Positions 57,623 through 64,000 of a stretch of 64,000 nt of DNA are shown piece by piece. The notes below the pieces were generated by a model that saw only the letters and a program-made list of their open reading frames with translations, was not told the DNA's origin and ran no database searches. Each line of letters starts with the position of its first letter. Position 1 is the stretch's first letter. The DNA is from Palsa-1150 sp964531095 (GTDB taxonomy: Bacteria > Myxococcota_A > Polyangia > Polyangiales > Polyangiaceae): the NCBI GenBank assembly GCA_964531095.1, contig CAZHED010000018.1, positions 36,235 to 100,234 on the forward strand. The letters run 5' to 3'. A program made the position numbers and the translations under genes.

Positions 57623-58228
57623 ATGAAGCTGTATTTCGCCCCCGGCACGTGCTCGCTGCATCCGCACATCGCTCTGCTCGAAGCGGGACAGTCGTTCGAC
57701 CTCGTCCGCGTCGACACCCGCGCGCACAAGACCCAAGACGGCACCGACTACTACACGATCAATCCGAAGGGGTACGTGCCCGCGCTCGAGCTCGACGACG
57801 GGTCGGTGCTCACCGAAGGCGCGGTCATCTCCCAATACGTCGCCGACCGAAAACCCGAGTCGAAGCTCGCGCCGCCGGCGGGCACGATGGATCGATATCG
57901 CTTGCAAGAGTGGCTGAACTTCATCGCGAGCGAGATCCACAAGAGCTTCGGCGTTCTCTTCGGAAACGCCCCGGACGAGTTCAAGCAGCAGGTGCGCGCG
58001 CGCATCGGCGGTCGCTTCGACCTCGTCTCCCGCACTCTGGAGTCCAGTCCGTATTTGCTCGGCAGCGCCTTCACCGTCGCGGACGCCTACTTGTACAACA
58101 TGCTGCGCTGGACGCGGCACACGGGCATCGAGCTCGGCAAATGGCCGGCCCTGACGGCATTCTTCGCCCGGGTCGACGAGCGGCCGTCGGTCAAGAAGGC
58201 GCTCGAAGACGAAGCACCCAAACGGTAG
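57623..58228 (+). CDS. gstA: Glutathione S-transferase, beta class
   Basis: A 201-residue cytosolic transferase. MKLYFAPGTCSLHPHIALLE has the Cys near residue 10 that marks the bacterial beta class, with VRVDTRAHKTQDGTDYYTIN, NPKGYVPALELDDG, LTEGAVISQYVADRKPE and the C-terminal capping motif YLLGSAFTVADAYLYNMLRW. It is full length, unlike the GST-like protein at 14359. ATG at 57623. The gene follows pxpC by about 70 bp on the same strand; both concern glutathione-related turnover, though a common promoter is unproven. Confidence 0.94.
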   Translation: MKLYFAPGTCSLHPHIALLEAGQSFDLVRVDTRAHKTQDGTDYYTINPKGYVPALELDDGSVLTEGAVISQYVADRKPESKLAPPAGTMDRYRLQEWLNFIASEIHKSFGVLFGNAPDEFKQQVRARIGGRFDLVSRTLESSPYLLGSAFTVADAYLYNMLRWTRHTGIELGKWPALTAFFARVDERPSVKKALEDEAPKR

Positions 58229-58310
58229 GCTTCACGCGACCCCGCTTGCGCTCGCGCGTTCGTACGCGCACCCTTTCGCTCCTGCTTCGCCACGAAACGA
58301 GGAGAAGATC

Positions 58311-60716
58311 ATGAGCAGACCGATTCGCCGAGCCGCCGTCCTGGGCGCAGGCGTCATGGGCAGCGGCATCGCCGCGCACTTCGCGAACGCCGGCATCGAG
58401 GTCCTGCTCCTCGACATCGTTCCGCCGGGTTTGGGCGAGGCGGACAAACGCGACCGATCTGCGCGCAACCGCTTCGCTGCCTCCGGGCTCGACAGAGCGC
58501 TCAAGGCTCGCCCCGCCTCCTTCTTCCACAAAGATCGCGCGCGCCTCGTTTCGACCGGCAACATCGACGACGACCTCGATCGCGTGCGCGGATGCGACCT
58601 CGTCATCGAGGCGATCGTCGAGCAAATCGGGCCCAAGCAGGCTCTCTTCGCGCGGCTCGACGCGATCGTCGACGATCGCACGGTCGTCGCTTCGAACACG
58701 AGCGGCTTGTCCATCGCCGAAATGATGAGCGGGCGCTCCGAGCGCTTCCGCAAGGCCTTTCTCGTGATGCACTTCTTCAACCCGGTCCGTTACATGAAGC
58801 TCCTCGAGCTCGTGGCCGGCCCGGAGACGGCGCCCGAGACGCTCGAGCGGATGCGCCGGTTCGGCGAAGACGTGCTCGGCAAGGGCATCGTCATCGGCAA
58901 GAACACGCCGAACTTCGTGGGCAATCGGATCGGCGTCCACGCGATGCTGGCGACGATCCACCTCATGCTCGAGGCGGGTCTCGCGCCGGAGGACGTCGAC
59001 GCGATCACCGGCGAGCCTATGGCGCACCCCAAAAGCGCGTCGTTCCGCACGGCGGACCTGGTCGGTCTCGACACCCTCGCCCACGTCGCCGATCACTGTT
59101 ACGCGACATTGATCAAAGACGAGGATCGCGAGGTCTTCCGCGTGCCGGCGTTCGTCCGGGCAATGATCGAAAAGAAGCTCCTCGGCGACAAGACGCGCGG
59201 CGGATTTTATCGGAAGGGCGCCGCGGGCGCGATCGAGACGTTCGATCCGAAGACGCTCGAGTACCGGGCGCGCGGCGGCGACAAGGACATTCGAAACGCG
59301 TGCAAAGAGATCGCAGCGATCGAAGACCCGCGCGAGCGGCTGCGCAAGCTGGTCTGGGGGCCCTCGCAGAAGCCGCCGGGTGACGGCGCGCCCTCGAAGA
59401 CGTCGGCGTTCGCTTGGAAGGTGTTGTCGCGGTCGCTCGCGTACTCGGCGCGCCGGGTGGGAGAAATCGCGGACGACGTCGAAGCGATCGATGACGCCAT
59501 GCGGTGGGGCTACAACTGGGAGCTCGGCCCGTTCGAGACCTGGGACGCGCTCGGGTTCGAGGCGGTCGTCGACCGGATGAAGCAGGAGGGCGTGCCCCTT
59601 CCGCCGACGATCGACAAGATGCGCTCGTCGGGGGCGAAGTCGTTTTATACGGGCGATGGGCGCGTGTTCGATCTGGTCAAAGGGGCGTACCGGCCGCGCG
59701 CCGTCGACCCGCGCACGGCGACTCTGACCCTCCTTCGCAAGGGCGGCGCGCCGGTGCTCAAGAACGAGGGCGCCGAAGCCTGGGATCTCGGGGACGGCGT
59801 TCTCGGGTTGACCTTCAAGACGAAGGCGAACAGCGTCGACCCGGACGTCATCCAAATGATCGGCGATTCCGTCGCCAAGGCCGAGAGCGATTTTCGCGCG
59901 CTCGTCGTGGCCAATCAGGGCGAGCACTTCTGCGTCGGGGCCAACCTGTTCTTGGTGGTGGTCGGCGCGAGCCAGAAGCAGTGGGATTCGATCCGTGCGA
60001 TGGTGAAGAGCTTCCAGCTCGCCTGCCAGCGAATGAAATACGCGACCGTGCCGGTGGTGGCCGCTCCGTACGGGATGACTCTCGGGGGGGGGCTCGAGGT
60101 GTGTCTCGGCGCGGGGAGCGTGCAGGCCGCTGCAGAGACGTACGCCGGGTTGGTCGAAGTGGGCGTGGGTTTGGTGCCCGGCGGCGGGGGGTCGATGAAC
60201 CTGCTGTGGCGGGCGTTCGACGGCGTACCGGAGGGCACGAGCGTCGACCCCTACGCGCTGGTCACGCAGGTCTTCAAGAACGTCGCGCTGGCGCGCGTGG
60301 CGACGAGCGCGGACGAAGCCAAGGCGTATGGGTACTTCCGGCGCGAAGACGGGGTGTCGTTCGATCGCGCACGCCAGCTCACCGCCGCGAAGGCTCGGGC
60401 CATCGGCCTGGCCGAGAGCGGCTGGCACCCACCGGCGCCGCGAGCGTACGTCCTGCCGGGGGAGAACGGCATGGCGACCCTCGGGATGTTGGTGCGCTCG
60501 CTGGTCGACACTGGGCAGGCCAGCGAGCACGACGCCAAGATCGCGAACAAACTCGCTCTCTTGCTCTGCGGCGGTGTGAGCGGCTCGTCGCACGAAGTGA
60601 CCGAGGACGAGATGCTCGAGCTCGAGCGCGAGGCGTTCGTCAGCCTCTGCGGCGAGCCCAAGAGTCAGGAGCGAATGCAATACATGCTCACGCAGAACAA
60701 GCCGCTTCGCAATTGA
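58311..60716 (+). CDS. fadN: 3-hydroxyacyl-CoA dehydrogenase / enoyl-CoA hydratase (FadN type)
   Basis: An 801-residue bifunctional beta-oxidation enzyme. The dehydrogenase is at the N-terminus (AAVLGAGVMGSGIAAHFANA near residue 8; LVIEAIVEQIGPKQALFARL; ASNTSGLSIAEMM; HFFNPVRYMKLLELV), followed by its C-terminal helical domains (GFYRKG). The crotonase domain is at the C-terminal side (LTFKTKANSVDPDVIQMIGD, FCVGANLF, APYGMTLGGGLEVCLGA, VGLVPGGGGSMNLLW). That order matches Bacillus FadN, reversed from E. coli FadB. A GAGGAGAA site precedes the ATG. fadA follows 40 bp downstream; together they catalyse the last three steps of each cycle. Confidence 0.95.
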   Translation: MSRPIRRAAVLGAGVMGSGIAAHFANAGIEVLLLDIVPPGLGEADKRDRSARNRFAASGLDRALKARPASFFHKDRARLVSTGNIDDDLDRVRGCDLVIEAIVEQIGPKQALFARLDAIVDDRTVVASNTSGLSIAEMMSGRSERFRKAFLVMHFFNPVRYMKLLELVAGPETAPETLERMRRFGEDVLGKGIVIGKNTPNFVGNRIGVHAMLATIHLMLEAGLAPEDVDAITGEPMAHPKSASFRTADLVGLDTLAHVADHCYATLIKDEDREVFRVPAFVRAMIEKKLLGDKTRGGFYRKGAAGAIETFDPKTLEYRARGGDKDIRNACKEIAAIEDPRERLRKLVWGPSQKPPGDGAPSKTSAFAWKVLSRSLAYSARRVGEIADDVEAIDDAMRWGYNWELGPFETWDALGFEAVVDRMKQEGVPLPPTIDKMRSSGAKSFYTGDGRVFDLVKGAYRPRAVDPRTATLTLLRKGGAPVLKNEGAEAWDLGDGVLGLTFKTKANSVDPDVIQMIGDSVAKAESDFRALVVANQGEHFCVGANLFLVVVGASQKQWDSIRAMVKSFQLACQRMKYATVPVVAAPYGMTLGGGLEVCLGAGSVQAAAETYAGLVEVGVGLVPGGGGSMNLLWRAFDGVPEGTSVDPYALVTQVFKNVALARVATSADEAKAYGYFRREDGVSFDRARQLTAAKARAIGLAESGWHPPAPRAYVLPGENGMATLGMLVRSLVDTGQASEHDAKIANKLALLLCGGVSGSSHEVTEDEMLELEREAFVSLCGEPKSQERMQYMLTQNKPLRN

Positions 60717-60756
60717 AGGCAGCGAGAGTCGCGCGCCGGCGTTATGTTTTGGAGCC

Positions 60757-61929
60757 ATGATTGACAACGTCGTCATCGTCGACGCAGTCCGCTCCGCCGT
60801 TGGGCGCGCCCACAAAGGAACGCTCGCGCTAACGCGCCCCGACGAGCTCGCGGGTCAGGTCATCGCGGCGCTGCTCGCGCGAGTGCCTCAGGTCAAACCA
60901 GGCGACGTGGAAGACCTGGTGCTCGGTTGCGCGATGCCCGAGGGCGAGCAGGGGCTGAACGTCGCCCGCGTCGTCGGGTTGCTCGGCGGCCTTCCGATCG
61001 AAAGCAGCGCAGCGACCATCAATCGGTTTTGCTCGAGCGGGCTTCAAGCCATCGCGATGGCGGCGGGGGCGATTGCGACCGGGGCGCACGACGTGGTCGT
61101 CGCGGCGGGCGTGGAGTCGATGACGATGGTGCCCATGACGGGCAACAAGCTCAGCGCCTCGCCCGAGGCGATGCGCCGCTTCCCGGACGTGTACATGCCG
61201 ATGGGGATCACCGCGGAGAACGTGGCAAAGAGGTTCGTCGTCTCGCGCGCCGATCAAGATGCGTTCGCCCTGAGGAGCCAGCAAAAGGCGGCGACCGCGC
61301 AGAAGGCCGGCAAGTTCGACGACGAGATCGTCGCCGTGAAGGCGACGCGCTACGAGGGAAGCGCGCGCGCGGACATCGAATTCAAGCGCGACGAGATGAT
61401 TCGAGCGGACACGACGCTCGAAGGGCTCGCCGCCCTCAAGCCCGCGTTCTTCGCGAAGGATGGCACGGTGACGGCGGGCAACGCGTCTCCGCTCTCCGAT
61501 GGTGCCGCGGCGGCGCTGGTGATGAGTCGGGCGAAGGCCGAGGCGCTGGGTGTCCATCCGCTCGGCTTTTTTCGCGCGTTCGCGACCGCCGGCGTCGACC
61601 CCGCCGTGATGGGGATCGGGCCGGTTCCTGCCGTGCGCAAGCTGCTCGCGAAGAACGGGTTGTCGATGCGCGATATCGACCTGGTCGAGCTCAACGAGGC
61701 GTTCGCCAGCCAGGCCGTGTACGTGCAGAGGGCGCTCGAGGTGCCCGACGAGAAGCTCAACGTCAACGGGGGGGCCATCGCGCTCGGCCACCCCCTGGGC
61801 TGCACGGGCGCGAAGCTCGCGGCCACGGCGCTCCACGAGCTCCGGCGCCGCCACGGAAAGTACGCGATCGTGACGATGTGCATCGGCGGGGGCCAAGGGG
61901 CGGCCGGTCTCTTCGAACGCGCCCCATAA
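60757..61929 (+). CDS. fadA: Acetyl-CoA acyltransferase (3-ketoacyl-CoA thiolase)
   Basis: A 390-residue thiolase. The acyl-binding Cys is in NRFCSSGLQAIAMAAGAI (near residue 91), the active His in GGAIALGHPLGCTGAKLAAT, and the second Cys in MCIGGGQGAAGLFE. VELNEAFASQAVYVQ is a further signature. N-terminus MIDNVVIVDAVRSAVGR and AGVESMTMVPMTGNK confirm the FadA branch, which acts on long and medium chains. It forms the second subunit with FadN. Start ATG at 60757. It is convergent with the cupin gene. Confidence 0.96.
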   Translation: MIDNVVIVDAVRSAVGRAHKGTLALTRPDELAGQVIAALLARVPQVKPGDVEDLVLGCAMPEGEQGLNVARVVGLLGGLPIESSAATINRFCSSGLQAIAMAAGAIATGAHDVVVAAGVESMTMVPMTGNKLSASPEAMRRFPDVYMPMGITAENVAKRFVVSRADQDAFALRSQQKAATAQKAGKFDDEIVAVKATRYEGSARADIEFKRDEMIRADTTLEGLAALKPAFFAKDGTVTAGNASPLSDGAAAALVMSRAKAEALGVHPLGFFRAFATAGVDPAVMGIGPVPAVRKLLAKNGLSMRDIDLVELNEAFASQAVYVQRALEVPDEKLNVNGGAIALGHPLGCTGAKLAATALHELRRRHGKYAIVTMCIGGGQGAAGLFERAP

Positions 61930-61959
61930 AGAGCGCGCCCCACAAACTGTGGCGATACC

Positions 61960-62289
61960 CTACTTGCCGCCGGCCGACCGGGGTCGTTCGGCATCCAGGC
62001 TCACGACGGGCTCGTCGCCGACGACCTCCGCACGATGAGGCGTACCGCGTGCGACGCAAAGCAGATCGCCCGCCTCGAGATCGATCTCCTGGCCGTTCGC
62101 CGAGAGGCGGAGCTTCCCTGTGACGACGGCGTCGGCCCTGTCGGCGTCGTGGGCGTGTGTGAGGAACACGGTGCCGGGAGGATAGACGTAGCGGACGACG
62201 CGAAAGCCGCGTTCCTCGAGTCGGCGCCGCAGGGCGGACTCCGTGGGTTCGCCGTCGCGCGCGTGGTCCCAACGCTCCAGGCCTGTCAT
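61960..62289 (-). CDS. Small cupin-domain protein
   Basis: A 109-residue single cupin. VRYVYPPGTVFLTHAHDADR gives the first cupin motif with two His and an Asp, and IDLEAGDLLCVARGTPHRAE the second, with the final His; together they can bind a metal. A helix (PTESALRRRLEERGFRVV) precedes the barrel. Substrate or sensing role is open; such proteins may detect oxidants or bind small ligands. Start ATG at 62289. It lies on the minus strand between fadA (convergent) and the PilZ gene. Confidence 0.85.
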   Translation of the reverse strand: MTGLERWDHARDGEPTESALRRRLEERGFRVVRYVYPPGTVFLTHAHDADRADAVVTGKLRLSANGQEIDLEAGDLLCVARGTPHRAEVVGDEPVVSLDAERPRSAGGK

Positions 62290-62348
62290 GCCTCTATGGT
62301 AGATCCGGGCGGGCCGCGCGCATGCCTATTCGGCGCGCACCTCGCGAC

Positions 62349-63497
62349 TCAAACGCTCGGCGGCGCCCCCCGCCCCGGTCCGAGCACGCTCCGCGCGAAG
62401 GCCTCGTACCCGTCGCGCCAGCGGTCGAGATCGCCGGCGAGGCCGTCGGTGAGCTTTACGCCGAACCCCGCGGGAACGGTGGCCCCTTCGCTCGGCCCGA
62501 AAGCGCGCTTCCAGGCAACCGTCCCTGCCAGGCGCACGCGACGCTCCGAGCGCGGCGGCCACATTTCGAGCCACATTTCCTGCCCGGCTTCGAGTGGCGC
62601 CAAGGTGCGCACGTAGACGCCGCCGGCGCTGACGTTGTAGGAAAAGCCGATTTCGTCCTCGTCGCGCCCTGCTGCGCGGAAAGCGACCGTGGTGCCGTAA
62701 AGGACGCGGGGACTCGCGCGCTGGTCGACGCCGCGCCGCGAGAGGAGCTCGTTGGTCAGAAAGAGCACGTTTTCGGGCGGCGCGAACCCGTCGGCCACCG
62801 ACACGGGCCCGAGTGACTCGATCGCCGCATGCAGGTTGGCCATGCGCTTCGGCGGAGCGACGACGATCCATGCCGCTTGGGAGCCCCCCGCGCGCGCGGC
62901 CGCCAGAGCGCCCTCCGCTTGCCCAGTGCCCAGATCGTCGGCGATGACGACCACCTTCACGCCTTCCGCGAGAGACTCCTGCGCGAGATCGCCCGCGCTC
63001 GCAATGAAGCGCACCGAGAAGCCGCCCTGATAGAGCGCGCGTCCCATGACGCTCCGCCAACGCGCGTCCGCTCCTGCGACGAGGGCGCCTCGTTCGCGTG
63101 GTTTCGCCTCGACCCGCCCGGGCGATCGCGCAACCAGCGGCCGAAGGCGCCGAGAAAGCGCAGGGGGTGCCGTCAGCGCGAGAAGGTCGTCTCCGCCCCA
63201 GGAAAACAGCTCTGTGAACGCCAGGTCATCGCGCTGTGGCGCGACGCCGAAGATCGGCAGCTGAGCCAGACGCGCCTGACCGCGAACGTGCGCGAACGTC
63301 TGGGCTGCCGCTTCCGCATCCATTTGCAGAACGATCGCCAGTGGGTCGACTGCCGCGGCAAGCGCCGCCGGCGCCTCCTCGCAACGGCCGACTACCGCCG
63401 TTGCGACGCCGACGGTCGCTGCCGCATCCCTCACGCACCGCATGGCGTCGTCGCGGAATGCCCCGATCAAGATCAGTGAACGATCTGCCTGCGTCAC
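62349..63497 (-). CDS. PilZ domain protein with two receiver-like N-terminal domains
   Basis: A 382-residue protein. The N-terminal 245 residues consist of two alpha/beta domains of receiver-like pattern (LILIGAFRDDAMRCVRDAAA and ALVAGADARWRSVMGRALYQ followed by VKVVVIADDLG); the usual acidic and Lys phosphorylation residues look incomplete, so they may be pseudo-receivers. The C-terminal PilZ domain (about 260-365) has RASPR as the RxxxR c-di-GMP loop and NVSAGGVYV as the (D/N)xSxxG motif, so nucleotide binding is likely. GTG at 63497 was chosen over 63524 because AAGGAGGT lies exactly 6 nt upstream. Confidence 0.9.
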   Translation of the reverse strand: MTQADRSLILIGAFRDDAMRCVRDAAATVGVATAVVGRCEEAPAALAAAVDPLAIVLQMDAEAAAQTFAHVRGQARLAQLPIFGVAPQRDDLAFTELFSWGGDDLLALTAPPALSRRLRPLVARSPGRVEAKPRERGALVAGADARWRSVMGRALYQGGFSVRFIASAGDLAQESLAEGVKVVVIADDLGTGQAEGALAAARAGGSQAAWIVVAPPKRMANLHAAIESLGPVSVADGFAPPENVLFLTNELLSRRGVDQRASPRVLYGTTVAFRAAGRDEDEIGFSYNVSAGGVYVRTLAPLEAGQEMWLEMWPPRSERRVRLAGTVAWKRAFGPSEGATVPAGFGVKLTDGLAGDLDRWRDGYEAFARSVLGPGRGAPPSV

Positions 63498-63503
63498 GGC
63501 GGG

Positions 63504-63511
63504 ACCTCCTT
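63504..63511 (-). promoter_or_regulatory. Perfect Shine-Dalgarno for the PilZ gene
   Basis: On the minus strand AAGGAGGT matches the anti-SD fully and is 6 nt upstream of the GTG at 63497. It fixes that start codon and implies strong translation, in contrast to the weak sites of most neighbours. Confidence 0.85.
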
Positions 63512-63697
63512 CGTCGACGCCCACGCGTCAAACGAGGGAACGGCAGACCGGAACGTGAGCTTTAGTTCCGTAACCCGGTGGACGCTTGGGTGAGGCGGGC
63601 ATCGCTTTCCACCGCGGTGTGGCCCCTGGACTCCATGTACCCGTTCTGCCACGCGTGCGTCCCTTCGGGGGAGCCGCACGGGGTCAACTTGGACGCG

Positions 63698-64000
63698 TGC
63701 CTCCCGCACTGGTACGGGCACCGGTCCACGTGGAACACGTGCCTCCCTGGCTCGTAGGTGCACCGGTCCACGCGGAACGCGCGCCTCCCTGGCTCGTAGG
63801 TGCATCGGTCCACGGGAAACGCGCGCCTCCCTGGCTCGTAGGTGCGCCGGTCCACGGGGAACGCGCGCGTCCCTCGCTCGTAGGTGCACCGGTCCACGTG
63901 GAACGCGTGCCTCCCCGGCTCGTAGATGCACCGGTCCACCGGGAACGCGCGCCTCCCTGGCTCGGAGGTGCACCGGTCCACGTGGAACGCGCGCCTCCCT
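63698..64000. repeat. 42-bp tandem repeat array running off the window end
   Basis: Seven full copies start at 63698 and then every 42 bp (63740, 63782, 63824, 63866, 63908, 63950), with an eighth begun at 63992 and cut by the window edge. Every unit contains CGGTCCAC; six share GGCTCG or CGCTCG followed by (T/G)AG(G/A)TGC. The first copy is the most divergent. Because 42 is a multiple of three, two minus-strand frames stay open and read 14-residue repeats such as VDRCTYEPGRRAFP. Substitutions fall in all codon positions, so I regard it as a minisatellite, not a gene, though an open frame continues to 63562. Confidence 0.92.

Noticed and set aside
58191..60815. Long minus-strand open frame opposite fadN
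   Set aside because: The plus strand carries all FadN motifs; the opposite frame is Arg/His-rich without family resemblance.
63562..63981. 139-codon minus-strand frame across the 42-bp repeats as a protein gene
   Set aside because: Two frames are equally open, changes hit all codon positions, and no ribosome-binding site or start within the window is convincing. It is kept as a repeat with a note.

Overview
The window is high-GC bacterial chromosome (strong G/C at third codon positions) that looks like a member of the Myxococcota, most likely Polyangia (Labilithrix/Sorangium-like). The reasons are the many long Ser/Thr/Asp/Ala-rich lipoproteins, two cysteine-rich repeat lipoproteins, a beta-helix protein with a MYXO-CTERM-like tail, an eukaryotic-type Ser/Thr kinase, an NtrC-type regulator, a hybrid PAS kinase and a small CopG-like protein of a kind typical of the group. 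I see no rRNA, tRNA, CRISPR array, prophage or complete insertion sequence; one orphan IS630-type DNA-binding domain is the only mobile-element trace. Genus-level placement is inference.

Layout. 1-3142 (minus): a succinate dehydrogenase operon sdhC-sdhA-sdhB of the mycobacterial Sdh1 type, with sdhB cut by the window edge. 3278-13804: a secreted lipoprotein, PEP carboxylase, a Ser/Thr kinase coupled to a coiled-coil protein, RarA, PurQ and small surface or membrane proteins. 13805-14358: a repeat-bearing intergenic stretch. 14359-19140: a GST-like protein, PurL and two lineage-specific hypotheticals. 19316-22351: a compact set around an ECF sigma factor whose upstream partner fuses an anti-sigma-like helical domain to a catalytically altered isochorismatase fold, followed by two small proteins and flanked by a divergent SRPBCC protein. 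22436-30624: a membrane protein with a terminator-like hairpin over its start, a beta-helix surface protein, NamZ muramidase, a sigma-54 activator, a lipoprotein and a DUF885 peptidase-like lipoprotein.

30757-40407: a large Cys-rich lipoprotein, a sulfatase-modifying-factor-like lipoprotein, and a four-gene, tightly overlapped Gld-like ABC exporter operon (ATPase, permease, GldG-like, DUF4340). 40431-46692: the IS630 remnant, a prephenate dehydrogenase with C-terminal chorismate mutase, an aminotransferase, L-2-hydroxyglutarate oxidase and a second Cys-rich lipoprotein. 46171-53387: a GMC oxidoreductase with its small partner, surface lipoproteins, leucyl/phenylalanyl-tRNA-protein transferase, and a molybdopterin oxidoreductase with a PepSY-type membrane partner. 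53484-61929 (plus): hybrid kinase, pxpABC 5-oxoprolinase, a beta-class GST, and the FadN/FadA beta-oxidation pair. 61960-64000: a cupin, a PilZ protein with receiver-like domains, and a 42-bp tandem repeat that runs off the window.

The most interesting element is the ECF sigma / anti-sigma-isochorismatase pair at 20268-21678. Other points worth checking are the Sdh1-type anchor with conserved Cys/His, the minus-strand terminator at 22825-22867 inside an apparent gene start, and the 42-bp and 19-bp tandem repeats.
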